A stretch of DNA of 64,000 nucleotides, taken from positions 16,058,001-16,122,000 of the forward strand of contig OY720098.1 of the NCBI GenBank assembly GCA_963082875.1. Reading direction: 5' to 3'. Shown here one piece after another: positions 1 through 28,076 of this stretch (within the stretch, counting starts at the first letter, position 1; every line of letters begins with the position of its first letter). The stretch is from Corella eumyota (lineage: Eukaryota; Chordata; Ascidiacea; Phlebobranchia; Corellidae). The notes beneath the pieces are model-generated. The model saw only the letters and a program-made list of their open reading frames with translations. It was not told the DNA's origin and ran no database searches. A program made the position numbers and the translations under genes.

Positions 1-125
1 TTAATAAATTTTTAACTATAATAAAATATTTATTTTAAATTAACAACCTAATATTTATCTGTTACAAAAGCCTAAATCTATTAATTTAATTTTTTAATAA
101 TTTTAATATTTTTTTTATTTTAAAG

Positions 126-641
126 TTTTGTTCCGATTGCTGCTAGCACTAAACGAATTCCAGACAAACCAACCCAAATTGACTCGTCGTCGTTTTTTCT
201 GACGTCATCGCCCAAGCACGATGACGTCACGCTGATGACGAATGGCGAAGATTCACTCTTTAATCGGTAAAAACATTTTTTACTTGAATAATTATTTTTA
301 AAATATTTTTTTATATTTTTTCTTAATACTTTAGGATTTTTGCTGATCAATCTAATATTGAAACAGCGCAACCTAACGACTACTTTGACGGTGGTGGTGT
401 TGCCACTAGTGGCAGTAGAGACACTGATTACGACTTCAACGCCATTTTTGATAATTCGAATCTGAAACCAGAAAGATGGTAAAATTATTTTTTAATAAGT
501 TGTAAAAAAAATTATTTAACATCTTAAAAAATTGTTTTTTTTTTCAGTATGGCAGATTTGCAAGAAAAGTTACGCGCCAGTGAGCAGAGGCGACGTGAAG
601 TGACGTCAAAATTACGGAACCTCAAGAATAACATGACGTAG
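126..641 (+). CDS. 3' end (last three exons) of an unrecognised protein-coding gene
   Basis: Three exons join in phase: 126-266, 335-478 and 548-641, ending in TAG at 639-641. Each is bounded by AG and GT signals with AT-rich introns of about 70 bp. The open frame reads FVPIAASTKRIPDKP, then an Asp/Ser/Gly-rich stretch, then a basic, probably helical tail (LQEKLRASEQRRREV ... LKNNMT). The gene runs off the left edge, and the splice acceptor at 124-125 implies more upstream exons. I do not recognise the family. The short charged tail could be the end of a coiled coil. Two of the exons carry TGACGTCA palindromes inside codons. The consistent phases and the nearby poly(A) signal make a real gene end likely. 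Confidence 0.6.
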
Positions 642-735
642 AATTGACCACGTGACCGTAGAACCTATTATAGTTATATATTATTGCACTGTACTATATG
701 TATTGCATAGAATAATATGTAGTTTTTTTGTAGCA

Positions 736-741
736 AATAAA
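736..741 (+). terminator. poly(A) signal AATAAA for the left-edge gene
   Basis: AATAAA lies 95 bp after the TAG stop of the left-edge gene, so the 3' UTR is short. This fits the end of that transcript. Confidence 0.55.
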
Positions 742-3700
742 AAATGTATACACAACAAAATTGTCATTTAATTAATACACGTGAAAATATATTATCCATT
801 CTATTGTAAATAAAAGAATAACTCACTTTGACAGTTTAATTACTTTACTTCTATTAAATGTATAGATATATTGCCCAGCATATAAACTACCTTTAGGTAA
901 TTTTTACCATACTGGCTCTATAATATTATGACAATTTGTTGATTAACTTTAAAATTTTTGATTTAAACATAAATTAAATAACTAGTTTACCTTGTGTACA
1001 GCCATACCTTGTTTAAATTTATAAATATAGAAAAAAGCCTTAAATTTAATATAAATAGGGTCAAACGGTTCGCATATAAATATCATATCTTGACCAGTAC
1101 TTAAAGGCAAGTATTCTGTTTCAAGAACCCTAAATCTTTAATCCTTATGTTCGATATCTCAATACGAGGTCACAAGGTCAAAATAAAAACAAATCAATAA
1201 TTATTGAAGTATTAAGTGTTGCCAAATGAAGGTGTTCTGATTGTTCCTATGGGAAAATAGGAAAAACGATCGTTATTGGTAATACCAAACATAAAGATAA
1301 AATGAGCATACTGCATCAATATATTTATGCTGAACTGTAAAAATAATACCTTTTATAAAACAACATTTTTCAAGATAAAAAATAGCTATCTCGGAACTTG
1401 GGCTGACAGATATTTATTATATTTGCTATAATGTTTTAAACAGCAACAACTCATTTTTTTTATATTTACGTATTTTTTTAAATACATCAAAAACAAAAAA
1501 GTATAGGCAAACCTTGATTACTTTTATTATAAAAGATCTAAAAAGGATTTTTGTTATCTATAAATTGAGGATACTTTAGTTCAAATGTTGTACTAAATGC
1601 CACAAGCAAGTAACAGGTTGCTTTTATATTAAGGCTAGGTTAAACTTTTATTCCAAGGCTGGGTTGGGGCAATATCACGCCGTTTGCTTCAGCATCTCAT
1701 AGTTAAATTGCGTTTTAGTTTTGAACTGCTTGACTACATGTTTAATTGATTTCGGTTGTTACTGTGTAAAGTAAAGTTATAATACAATATTAGAAATTGT
1801 TTTTATACAAAGTTAAATTAGAATGCAATGTAAGGTAATAGGTTCTTGTTCAAATTTATTTTTAATAGTGTTTGTTAGTTAAGCTTAATCTTCAAACTTA
1901 GATGTGACAAGTTAAAATTAAAGTATAAATATGTAAGATTAATGATACAAAACAATTCATTAATTAAAAAAAGGGGTTAACCAGAATGTTTTAGGCGTTT
2001 TTAGTGTATAGGTAAAACTTGAATACTGTGCTAAATAGTATGCACTCATAGCACCTTAGTATCAGATACATGTGGTTACTATATTTTATTGATGAGTTCA
2101 CCGACTCTCGGCTAGTTCAAGACGATTATTTACGACTAAATAGCTAGAGAAAAATCTCCGCTTTGAAATTGACAGTGAATCTTGGTTAGTAATCCAAACA
2201 ACTGTTGTTGTTAAAAGGCTATCGGCCAACTGTTGTTAGTTTTCACTACATTGAGCACATAATCGCTTTACATTGTTCTGTAAACGGACATGATAGCCTA
2301 CAAAGCTCGGCGGTCCAATCTATCAATGCTCAAGTGTATAGTGCACCAATAGGCTTGCGTCACCTTAGTATTGGGTCACGTGGTCGCAAGGTCAAGTGTT
2401 AGCTCGACAGATGTAAAAGATCACTTGTAGTTTATGGTCCTTTAAAAAATATGACCGCTAAAGTAATAAGGTGTGCGAACCGTAAAAGTAACGAGAACAA
2501 TATCATGAAAAAATATTAACATTAAATATATTATGAATATAAAGTTGGGGTTGTAAGGGTTTTTATATCTTTTTAAAAGACGTTTAAATTATAAGAAATT
2601 TGGCAAATGACTAGGTTAAAGTTTGATTTATGAGACGTTTTTTTTTTATTTTCGTGGAATATGTTTATCGCTTTAGCCTGTTTATCGAAGTTTTTCTTCC
2701 GCTGAATTTTGAGAAAATGACGGTTAGATTTACTTCAAAATCAGTGTTTTAATGAGTAATCGAAAATTACCAAAAACTGTAACTAGATGTAATTTAATAA
2801 ACGTAGGCGAAAGTAATTATCAGTTTTATCAATATCAAGTTTCGTCAAATTGGTCGCCTTGCCTAACTAACTCCTTTTTTTGGTCGTGGAACTTTGTTTC
2901 AAACCGATATGCTACAACTAAACTGGATTAGATTGCACACTGATAAGAAATAAACGTATTATGTGTCGCTTTAAGTGGTGTAGGCACGCGACTAACTAGT
3001 GTAAGTGTAACTTACAAAATTACTAAACAAGACGAGACAGTCTGAAAGCATGTCACTTAACTTGTCAGATCGAAAGTTAACGGATTGCATTTTGTTATTT
3101 TAGTAAAATCTTAAGGTAAACAAAACTGATTATATCTGGAAATAACCGGTCTTTGGGTAGTTTTGATGCAAAGTTAAGAAACCGTTTTTACAACACATTT
3201 TAAACAAAAAATTCTTTAAAGTTCTCTCATAAATTAATTGTAAAGTTATGCAATTCTTGTTACACTAAACAAAATTTTGAAATTAAAAAAATGCAATGAA
3301 GGCAATACATAAACTATATCTATAGACACAATTATATTTTTTATGTAAAGTTTTATGTGCACAATACATCTAAATAGGATGTTAAGGATTAGAATTTGCA
3401 ATGTACTAATTCTTATTCTTTTTTACATATCAGCGAAAGTGCAAAATTCACGCAATTATACAGGATTAACCTTTGGAAAAATTTCCTTACTTGGAAACCT
3501 ATTTTTAACAAGTTTAATTAAAAATAAAATCACTATTTTTAACATTCTATATACGGTAGCACATCGTAGAAAAAAAAACATTAAATAACAAAGGCTATTT
3601 TAATTACGGAATTCTAGGACAAATAAACAAACAACCAAGTGCTTATAATGAATAATAGAGGGTTGTTATCTTTCTTAAAACAAAAATACCCGTGCATATA

Positions 3701-4571
3701 TTAATAGGTGTGGTCAAAAAACTAGACTGACCATGGCCGAAGTAACATATGGCATGTGCGAAAATCCGTTTCTTTGTTTTAAAACACGTCGCTAAATCAC
3801 TGTCGGTCGTTATTTTTTTCTCTCTAGCAAAACGATTTCTCTTTCTACGATTTGCGGGTTGGTATAATACACGATTTGAGCATTGTTTAGGTTACATTTT
3901 AAGTTAGTGGTTAGTTCGGGAGGTTGTAAATTAGACTTATTTGTTAAGTGTTTTAGTCAATATGTTTAGTATGAAAAATTCGAAATTACTTTTTTCAAAA
4001 GATTTTGGAAAAATAATAAAATCATTTTTTAAAATTTTTGTTTAATTACAGTTTTTATATTATATAAAATTAAATAGGTATTTTTATGATAAATACCAAT
4101 AGTGGATTATTTAGCTAAAAACTAAAAAGTATAACTGCATGCTTTTAGAACATTAATAAATAATAAAATTGGTTAAAAATAAGAATAAAATGTTTTTATC
4201 GTTTTATTCGTAATACTAAGAACAAAATTTAAAAAATTAAGATAACGAATTAATTAAATTTATTTTACAAAAATTAATAATTTTTCCAAAACGCATAAAT
4301 CGTTTGTGACAATATCTTACGATCTGTCAAAATCATAAAATATTAAAATGAATAAATTTGATTAGAAAAAATAATAACTTGATGCTAGTAAAATTAAAGT
4401 TAGTTTTTTAAATATTAAATGTGTATAGTCTTAACCACGAAACAATGTGAAACTATGCAAAAAAGACAATGCTATTAGTAATTTTAGTATTTAACCGTTA
4501 AAACAATAGGAATATTTTTAATTTTAAAAAATGTTATTGTTTTTTTTACGTTTTTGTAAGGCTAACATTTG

Positions 4572-4583
4572 GGTCACGTGACC
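4572..4583. promoter_or_regulatory. Perfect 12-bp palindrome centred on an E-box (GGTCACGTGACC)
   Basis: Seen directly. The core CACGTG with flanking TCA/TGA is the type of site bound by bHLH-zip factors such as MITF/TFE/USF. It lies about 1.3 kb upstream of the distal start codon of the Lhx3-class gene. Regulatory function is inference. Confidence 0.35.
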
Positions 4584-4958
4584 AAACCGTTTAAGTCATT
4601 GCATAAGACCACATAAGATAAACGAAAATAAATGTAAACAAAAATTCGAGATAAAATAATGTTTAGCGAAGTAACATCCTTGTACCCAGCGATTCCGATT
4701 TGCGATAAAGTCTCAATCTAGATAACATTTCCAGCGCCCTTTTGTTTTTCTAATTGCATATTATTATTATTATTTTTTATATCAGTTGGCGTCTTATAGA
4801 TATAGCATTCGAGAAGGCAATGAAATATTAAAACTAATGGAAGCTTCAACTTTCGTATAACGCTGTTGTGTATGCGTGATAACATCACTTATACCACATG
4901 CACACGTCCGTACATAAGCCCTGCACGTGCTGGTAGCCTTGCACAAATTGTTAGGCCG

Positions 4959-4970
4959 TGTGACGTCACA
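4959..4970. promoter_or_regulatory. Perfect 12-bp palindrome with a CRE core (TGTGACGTCACA)
   Basis: Seen directly. TGACGTCA is the classical CREB/ATF site. It sits in the relatively G+C-rich block about 950 bp upstream of the distal first exon of the Lhx3-class gene. Function is inferred from the motif alone. Confidence 0.4.
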
Positions 4971-5920
4971 ATCTTGACAAAAATTCGGCGCAAAAAATCG
5001 GCAGCCGATGTGTATCTTCTGCTGAAAATAAATAATGTAAAAGAAGCGGCGGCGCGTGAATGAAAATTCGACCGGTAAAAATTAGGCGAAAACGGGCTCA
5101 TTTCGGCCTGGCCAATGAATAATGAAATAGTTGGACTAAGTGACTCACGAAAGTACATAAAAATGAATCCGCCGCGCCGGCCAAATACAGCATTACCTAA
5201 TACACTTTTGCTCGTGATGTAATGTGTACATGTAAATTCTCCTGAAATCGCATGACTTACAAATTCAAAACATTTGCAAAAACAACTGCAGTAGCTAAGC
5301 TAGTTCTATTTAACTTTGTATATATTCAAATCAGTTGTTGTGTTATATAGTTACTAAGCAACGCGGTTGCCTACCATTGTAACGTTACCTCCTGTTTAAA
5401 GCGGCCTCGTTTGAAAACTAGTTACTCGTTTTACGCAGGCGACAGATGGAGCTGCCATTTTTTGAAATTCAATATGGCGTTTAGACTGTCAAGCGGTTAA
5501 GTAGTGAGTAAAAGCGAGAGCCTTAAACAAGCCGTACTCGACGTTGTTTTTTATGCTATTGCGTTTAAATGTAGGTATATTAGTACAGCTTACTGCGTAT
5601 GCAATATCATTATTGTTCGCAGAAAAAGGAGTTAAAATTTAAAATTGTTAGTTCAGCAGAATTAGTTTTAAATTGTTGTTTTGTAAAACAAAATACTTTG
5701 TTAATTCTAAATAACATTTCAAGGGTCTACTTTAAAATTTATATTAGTTATCTAGAATTAAATGACTTTAAAAATATAAAAAAACAAGATAATTTTAAAT
5801 TTATTTTGCTTCTTGTCCATTAAAACAAAATGTTTTGATTTTAGACAGGTTAATAATATAAGTTCCATGCGTTGTATTATTTAAAGTTTTTGTTAATAGT
5901 GTTTACCTGAATAAGACAAG

Positions 5921-8900
5921 ATGCAAAATCAAGATTTTCAGTCCAGCACCACCAAAACGTTTCCCCAAGCCGAACACTTCAATTTTCTTCACCACAACAC
6001 TTGGTCTGAAGACATCAACAACAACACCCACAAGTCACGTGGCTTGTTCGAGGCCGACCAATCGCTGGACGACTTCGAGAAGTACGTGGACGACCTCGGA
6101 GAAGACGATGAGGACTTTGATGAAGACGACGACGGGATCGTGATCGACTGCGACGAGGACACGGAGTCATTGTCGGAAATGGATTTCTCAAACTCACTGA
6201 TGTCGACCCATAGCAACGACTTCCCTAGCAACCCTGGAAACCCTATGTATTCATCCTCGCCTATCAATAACGAATCAAGATCAAAAAATTCCCAATCTAA
6301 TAAAGTATTTGCCCCATCCTTAAGTCAGTCACGTGGTGTAAAAATCGAAGATCAAAAGCAGACTCAATCTAAAGTTAATATGTCTCCTAAACAAAAAGCC
6401 TTGTGCGCCTTGCTATCTACAGATGCCAACTTACAAGGTAAATTAAAATGTATTTTATGTTTCAAACTGTAAAATAAATACACTTTATTGCCCTGAATAG
6501 TTTAATATAATAAAAGGTCTAAATGTTAGCATTTGCCTTATGTTAAAACTTATACAAAGTTAAAAACTAAACTACTATTAATTACTAGCCATAGAAAATT
6601 TAGACAAATTATCAAAAACCTTGCCAAAACCTCGCGCTGTTAGCCTTGCTTAGCCTTGCAAGTAAAATAGTATTACTGATTTTTAGTTTTTGGTTTCTTA
6701 TAAAGCAAAAGATAATGAAATTGTTTTCGATTAAATTATTCAATTTGGCGTTTAAGCGTTTTCTATAAGCGCTATATGATTCGAAAATCTAATTAGGTCT
6801 GGGTAATTCTATTAGCAAAAGAAAAACGGTACTATATTTTTTTTAAATGTTTCTATAGGTCATATTTAGTATAATATATTGAAGGCTGCAATATTTTTGG
6901 GTTTATTTGATTAAAAACGTTTTAAAATTTGGGTTTTTATTTGTTATTAAAACATAAAAAATTCGTGTGAAAAATTTCTTTAAAGGGTTCCTTACAAAAT
7001 GGCGCTTTAAAATGTATATAGAATACCGCATTTAAAATTCAAATTAAAAACACAAAAACATGTAATATCATACTAGTATCAGTTTAACAAATTTATTTTA
7101 TTATTTTTTATCAAAAAATGTCGTTTTGAGCGAGTGTTTATTGAAAAATAAAAACTAGTAAATTTTTTTAGACAGCTGGAGATCACGCCTTGGCGTTATT
7201 AATGTATCATATTTCATAAAAAGGTGTTTTTATCTTTTATTTTTTATTCTTGAGGCGTAAATTGTCCAGTTATATAATCGGTAACAGCATCTTTCGTGTA
7301 AGCTTTAAGCCTCCATGTTCTTAGTTGTGAATATCTATTTCGTTCTTAGCTGTTAGTTTACTAGTGATGGCGTTACTGGTCAATCATTTATGTCGGGCAG
7401 CCTTCCCTATAAATATTTAATTGTTTATTGTTTTTTCTTTGGCCAAAAGTCAGTTGGGCCGGGGTCATTAGCAAAGTAATTGGTCAGTTCAAACTTTCCT
7501 ATGATATAGCTATAGATAAAATCAGTTATTTTTATAATTTAAACATATACATTTTTTTTTAAACCAAGCATTTTCTAGTTATTGTAGTTTTTTATAAAGC
7601 ATGAATACACTAAAACAAAAATAACACCTTAAAAAAAGTATTGGCTTATATACTAAAAAACAAATTTTTTCTTAAGATATCGTGTTTATTTTTAAAATAA
7701 AATCATTACCTAAAACCCCAAATTAAATACTCATTAGCCTTACTACATCAAAACCTAATTTGTTTACAAAATGAAGCGATTCTCTTCCGTTACAAGTTGT
7801 CACAAAAGCGAGATTTTTTATTTGATCTCTCAGCTTGAGTTGTGTTAAATCGCGGTAAAACAGCGGTCTAAAGGTAAACAAACACGGGTTTCTGAAATGG
7901 TAACATTAAACAATTGCAGAATATACAGTCGTTGTAAATGCCATGGATTAATATTGAATTAGATAATACAACCCATTTAGAAATTAAATATATATTTTTG
8001 TAAAAGTTGAATATATTAAATAGCTGTTTGTATATATGGTTTGTTTTGTTTAAATTTTGGTTTTGGGTACTTTTGGTTGAGCTGTTGTTTAAAATTTAAC
8101 TTTAGATATAATAATTTTTGTAAATTTTAAACTCTGATTTGTTACAATTTCTAAGAAAACACAAATTTGTTATATTTTTTATCGGTATAAACTTTTTTAA
8201 CACAAATTTTTAACACCTATTTACCATTTAAGTGGTATTAACCTATGTTTAATTTGTTTGATGAATTTACAAGTTACAAATGATAACCAAACAAAAAACA
8301 TTTCCGATAACTTGGTTTGATATTTCCTTTTTAGTATTTTATTTGATGAAGCGGTTTGAGTCATGTTATTTCGACATTAAATGAATGAAAACACGAAAAA
8401 TTGCTCGAAAGTAAATAGTCATTTCTTTTGTGTCGTCACAAATTTGTCGTGTAAACTTAGCACCTGCTTTCGCACTTTCGCTATACTGTGCATCGCTGCG
8501 CCTTACTAGCAACCGACTTGCAGTCGCATATCCGCTGCTGGGCGGTTAATGAGAGAAACTGTGTTTGCATAAGTGTGTCTAGCACACCGAGCCTAGCCTT
8601 TCAAGTTCGCTCGTTTACCGGTTATTAGCGGTAGTTTGTTTAATATCACTTGTAGCGCTTGTAGAACAAAAAAGGCAACACTATATAAACCCTAGGTGAC
8701 CGTTGGGTATCATCATTAGTTAATTCAATTTGTTATATTACAACTAAAAGTGTATCATTTAAAAAAGCAATTTCGTAAACAAAAATGGTGATTGACTGTT
8801 CAACAAACGCATATGCTGAATTTGTCGGCAAAATGAGCTCAAGTCGTAGCCCTTATTCTCGATCTCGCCCTTATATGAGACAATCGGTTCAAACTGGATC

Positions 8901-11491
8901 GAATTGTAATAAGCAAGCGGTCGCTAATTATCGAATTGTAAACAATATTCAAACTGATAATGTGTCTGATTACCAAGATATTCAATTATGCGAGAACACT
9001 GGCGAATATAATAACATCCTTGACGTGTTAAGTAAGTTTAAAGTCACAAAACGTTGGCTATTCTATACCTAATATTAGAGTTTCATATTTTAGGGCTATA
9101 AAGTCGGCCATTTGCAAATAAGGTGATTTGAAATTTAATTTATTTACTTTTGTTCTTTTTAGCAAAAATTCCAAAGTGCACAGGCTGTGACCAACATATC
9201 TTCGATCGCTTTATATTGAAAGTACAAGATAAGCCATGGCATGCACAGTGCTTGAAATGTGCTGACTGCGGATGTCAGCTGAACGACAAATGCTTTTCAA
9301 GAGGCAACTTCGTGTATTGCAAGGACGACTTTTTTAAGTAAGTGTAACCGAATAATGTAACTTTAAGTTAGTAATTTTTTTTGTTACGAAATTTAACTGA
9401 AAATGGGCCTTGACCAAATTTTAAAATTGCCTTGTTTTTTGTAGGCGATACGGAACAAAGTGCGCTGGTTGCGAACAGGGGATTCCCCCAACTCAAGTGG
9501 TTCGCCGGGCTCAGGAGAACGTTTACCATCTCGAATGCTTTCGTTGCTTCATGTGCCACGACCAACTTGGTACCGGCGACCAGTTTTACCTTCTCGACGA
9601 CAGTCGCCTTGTCTGCAAGAAGGACTACGAACAGGCCAAGTCACGTGGTAAGTTGTCCGCAAGTTTTCGTCACGTGACTATATGTAGTTGATTTATTTTT
9701 AACACGTTGTGTATGCGTTTGGGTACTTTTGGGATTTGCTGAGGACGATACGGCACTTGATTAAAACAAATAATCTATAAACTTACATCTTATCGTTCGA
9801 TCTCTACATATCGCATCTTTCTTTCCGTTGCTGCATCGGCGGTAAAACGCTGACGTTGGCGGCGATTTGGTTTAATATTTCCCGCAGGATTAGAACGGTT
9901 TGATCTATCGATCACGACGACATGGTTTATCCGATTATTGCTTGCCCAAGTGAGCGTAAAAGCAACAAAGAAAAAATCGATGCAGTTGAGCGCCTTTAAT
10001 CGCTCGATATTGAACGAGCGCAATCGATCGATAAACTTAAGCAGTATAATGGACGCATTTCTAAGTTTAGGACACTTTGCATATGGCCAAATTCAACCTT
10101 TTTAACCCGCAAAATACTACATGCAGTACCACATGTATCTTACTATTCAGTTAGCATAAGAGGTGTATTATTCGGCAATAACCACGCGCGCCTTATTTAC
10201 CTGCACGAATTGCGGATAAGTTTACTGACAATCTTATAAATATTTATTTCCTTCTTGTAGATTTGGATATGGAGAACGGTATTAAGCGACCTCGAACAAC
10301 CATTACGGCCAAGCAACTCGACACCCTTAAGCTGGCTTATAACCAGAGCGCAAAGCCGGCAAGGCATGTGCGTGAACAACTGAGCGCCGATACCGGACTG
10401 GATATGAGAGTTGTACAAGTAAGATAAAATGCAAATTTCTATACCCAGTTTTAAGGAATTGTAAATTGTTTAATGTTCAGGTTAGGTTGCCATAGATATA
10501 CTTTAAAATAATATCTTAGCACTTTTAAAAACCATGATTTTAGTTTTATATTTTTTATTATACTTTCTTATCCCTTCGTTTTAAATAAAATATAATGATA
10601 CTTTTTCACTTGCAAGATATATATTCTAATTGTTTTCATTTTAAGGTCTGGTTTCAAAATCGTCGGGCAAAAGAAAAAAGAATCAAAAAAGACAACGGTC
10701 GTCAGAGATGGGGGGATTTCTTTAACGATAGCACGCCACCTAGTGGTTTAAATTCGGAGGGTACTCCCTGTGCAAAGCGCAGAGCAACTGGGCAAAACAG
10801 AAAACGTATGTCAACTTCCCCAATGGAAAATCATCATTTAAATGTGCCAATGGACCCAAGCGTTATTCCATTTCAAATGGATGCATTAGGTAAATACCAT
10901 TATTATAAATCAATTTAAATGTACTTTAAACTTCAGCATTTTTTTTGTAGAAATTTGACTATTCTTTAGTTAACATAATTTTATAATTTTTTTGTTTATT
11001 TAGAAAATAGATATTCTGGGTTACCAATGGGTGAAAACCGGGGCGCTATGACCAACAATGATATGATCCCCTCTCACCAAAATATGGCCCCAGTGTCATG
11101 TCCCTTACCTCCCAATATCATCCACCCATCAAACGAACCACCCTTCGGGTCATTGCCCCACCAGCAAATCAATGTCGTCCCCGATTCACATTTTCTTACG
11201 ACCCAACACTGTTCCCAACAATTTGATATCAATTCCAGAATGCTAGAATCGAATGGTAACATGGGATTGGAAATAATGCACGGCCAACAGCATTTATCAC
11301 ATGCAACCATGCCCTTTACTTCCAGTAACAATGCGCCAACTTGTGGGCAAATGTTTGTGTCTAATTTTCCGAATGGTGTCCCAGGCGAGTCCGATGTTAT
11401 CTCCGAAGGTAGTGGACAATCGAATATAAGCGATTTATCAGTTAGTCCAAGGTCATGGTTAGGCGACTTAGACCACGTACAGCAATTTTAA
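5921..11491 (+). CDS. Lhx3: LIM-homeobox transcription factor, Lhx3/Lhx4 class, long isoform (distal first exon)
   Basis: Nuclear DNA-binding regulator with two LIM zinc fingers and a homeodomain. Exons: 5921-6437, 9163-9337, 9445-9647, 10261-10418, 10646-10889 and 11004-11491 (594 aa). Residues 1-172 are specific to this isoform, with a very acidic stretch at about 45-85. LIM1 starts at [13 protein letters not shown] (178), LIM2 at [18 protein letters not shown], and the homeodomain spans about 306-365 ([12 protein letters not shown] ... [12 protein letters not shown]) followed by [10 protein letters not shown]. An intron splits the homeodomain just before VWFQN. These motifs match vertebrate LHX3/LHX4 almost word for word. 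The protein ends [10 protein letters not shown]. Class members act in motor-neuron and pituitary development, and in ascidians in early endoderm. The family call is very secure; the exact symbol is inferred. Confidence 0.95.
6438..8784 (+). other. Lhx3 intron 1 / upstream region of the proximal first exon
   Basis: This 2.3 kb is mostly AT-rich with no coding frame I can support. From about 8,430 to 8,690 it becomes more mixed in composition and leads to the TATA box. This stretch is the likely proximal promoter. I see no recognisable repeat. Confidence 0.4.
8682..8689 (+). promoter_or_regulatory. TATA box of the proximal Lhx3 promoter
   Basis: TATATAAA lies 96 bp upstream of the ATG at 8785. 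The 300 bp before it is clearly less AT-rich than the surrounding intron, as expected of a promoter. Transcription probably starts near 8,710-8,720. Confidence 0.55.
8785..11491 (+). CDS. Lhx3: Lhx3-class gene, short isoform from an alternative first exon
   Basis: A second start exon, 8785-9031, lies inside the first intron of the long form. It begins [13 protein letters not shown] and ends at a strong GTAAGT donor in phase 1, the same phase as the distal exon, so both can splice to the LIM1 exon at 9163 (reading ...[13 protein letters not shown]). The remaining exons are shared, giving 504 aa. The N-terminus is Ser/Arg/Tyr-rich rather than acidic, so the two forms differ in what precedes the LIM domains. 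A TATA box lies about 100 bp upstream. Two independently controlled promoters are the natural reading; transcripts would confirm it. Confidence 0.85.
9780..10060 (+). promoter_or_regulatory. G+C-richer block in the intron between LIM2 and the homeodomain; candidate enhancer
   Basis: The intron 9648-10260 contains a stretch with much more G+C than other introns here. It has clustered GATC/CGAT words (ATCGATC, TCGATCGAT), homeodomain-like ATTA cores and an ACAAAG Sox/TCF-like word. It has no splice-bounded coding frame joining the neighbouring exons in phase. A cis-regulatory element is a reasonable guess, nothing more. Confidence 0.3.
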
Positions 11492-11755
11492 AATTTAGGT
11501 TCGAAACATGGTTGACTATTTATCTTTTGCTTCTTGATTGTTTCTTTTCTTTCTAATTAACGATAAACATTTTTCTTCAACACTATATTCTGTATTTTTT
11601 TTAGATAAAGGCGTTAAATATTATTGCACGACACCTTTTTTTCTATCAACTACCTGCTGTGAGTTATATTTTTTGTAAAATGCTGCATCAATCCCGTTCT
11701 TATCATTCCTATTAGATATTTATAAGCGTATTTTTACTGTGAATAATATTTCTGC

Positions 11756-11761
11756 AATAAA
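11756..11761 (+). terminator. poly(A) signal AATAAA of the Lhx3-class gene
   Basis: AATAAA lies 265 bp after the TAA stop at 11489-11491, in AT-rich 3' UTR. It is the first such hexamer after the stop. Confidence 0.6.
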
Positions 11762-12780
11762 TTCAAATACTAAAATCGCTGATTTTGCGTTTTGAAATTA
11801 TTTCCGAAAATTTACAAGGCGTGTCTGGAAAATGAATAAATTCTTTTTATTTTTGAGGATAAAGTTTGAAGTGCAGTGTTCCCACTTCGTTCGGTAAGAA
11901 TGTTTTCGAGATTCTAAAAATAGGCTGTTTTCTTTTGATTTTTAAGGGTGATAGTTTTATTTTAAATGTTTTTTACTAAAAACTAAAAAGTTGCCTAGCA
12001 TTAAGCTTTAATTCTATAAAATCGTTAGAAGGTTTTCAACTACTTCAAAGGCCTGAAGGCGAAAAAACTGTTGCTTTTTATTTGTTTTATTTTTATTTAA
12101 GTTAATTTGATAAATTACCGTAAGAAAAAAAAGAATAATTTAGTTATTTTTATGTATTGTATATTGACAGTTAATAAGGTTGTCTAAAGAATAATAAAAT
12201 TAAAATAGGAACTTAGAACTGAAAATTGTTTCCGCTTGTTTAATCTGTTGTCAGGTTGTTGAAAAAGCAATAGTTTTACGTTTTACATTAATTTAAATAT
12301 GCTATATTTTTAAAAGCTCAAATTTAAAAAAAAATAACTAAAAAGGAATGTTTTAAAATTTGTGATTTTATCTGTTCAGTAATAGTCTAACAGGCAGACA
12401 AGTTTTTTTTAATGAAAAATGAGTCCTTTTTAAAATGACCAAAGTAAATTAGATGTATTCTTACTGTTCTTAATTTTTAATTTGGCCATTATGTTTAACT
12501 TTACCACTTACCTATATAACAGTAGATACCATAATATTAATGTATTTATTTTTAAAATTAGGATAAAAAAGAATAGTTATAATAATCTGAAGTTAATTTT
12601 ATGTTTATGGGCAAAATATTAGTTCAATTTATCAATAGTAAATTAGTTACTTAAAAAAAACACAAATTAATAAAATTATTCTTATTTTTAAAGGTTTAAA
12701 ATTTTTCGAATTATTTTTTTTTGTTAAACTTGAAAAAAATTAAATTTGGTCTTGGTCGTTTCGGATAATAAAAAGAAGAA
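11762..12780. other. Intergenic region between Lhx3 and PKN
   Basis: One kilobase of very AT-rich DNA with no gene, tandem repeat or dispersed repeat that I can see. It must hold the PKN promoter, but no TATA box stands out from the AT background. Confidence 0.4.

Positions 12781-28076
<15,296 letters not shown>

Larger units (their letters stand above)
742..5920. other. Intergenic region upstream of the Lhx3-class gene
   Basis: No convincing gene is visible in this 5.2 kb; the short open frames at 2205-2402, 3355-3588 and 4866-5158 show no family features. Most is AT-rich. The part from about 4,560 to 5,560 is richer in G+C and holds two perfect 12-bp palindromes (4572-4583 around CACGTG, 4959-4970 around TGACGT), a CCAAT-type motif near 5,110 and ATGGCG near 5,474. 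This part is the best candidate for the distal promoter/enhancer of the LIM-homeobox gene. Confidence 0.5.

Noticed and set aside
9432-9691. Additional open frames on both strands over the LIM2 exon
   Set aside because: They are shadows of the LIM2 reading frame, which is confirmed by zinc ligands and splice phase.
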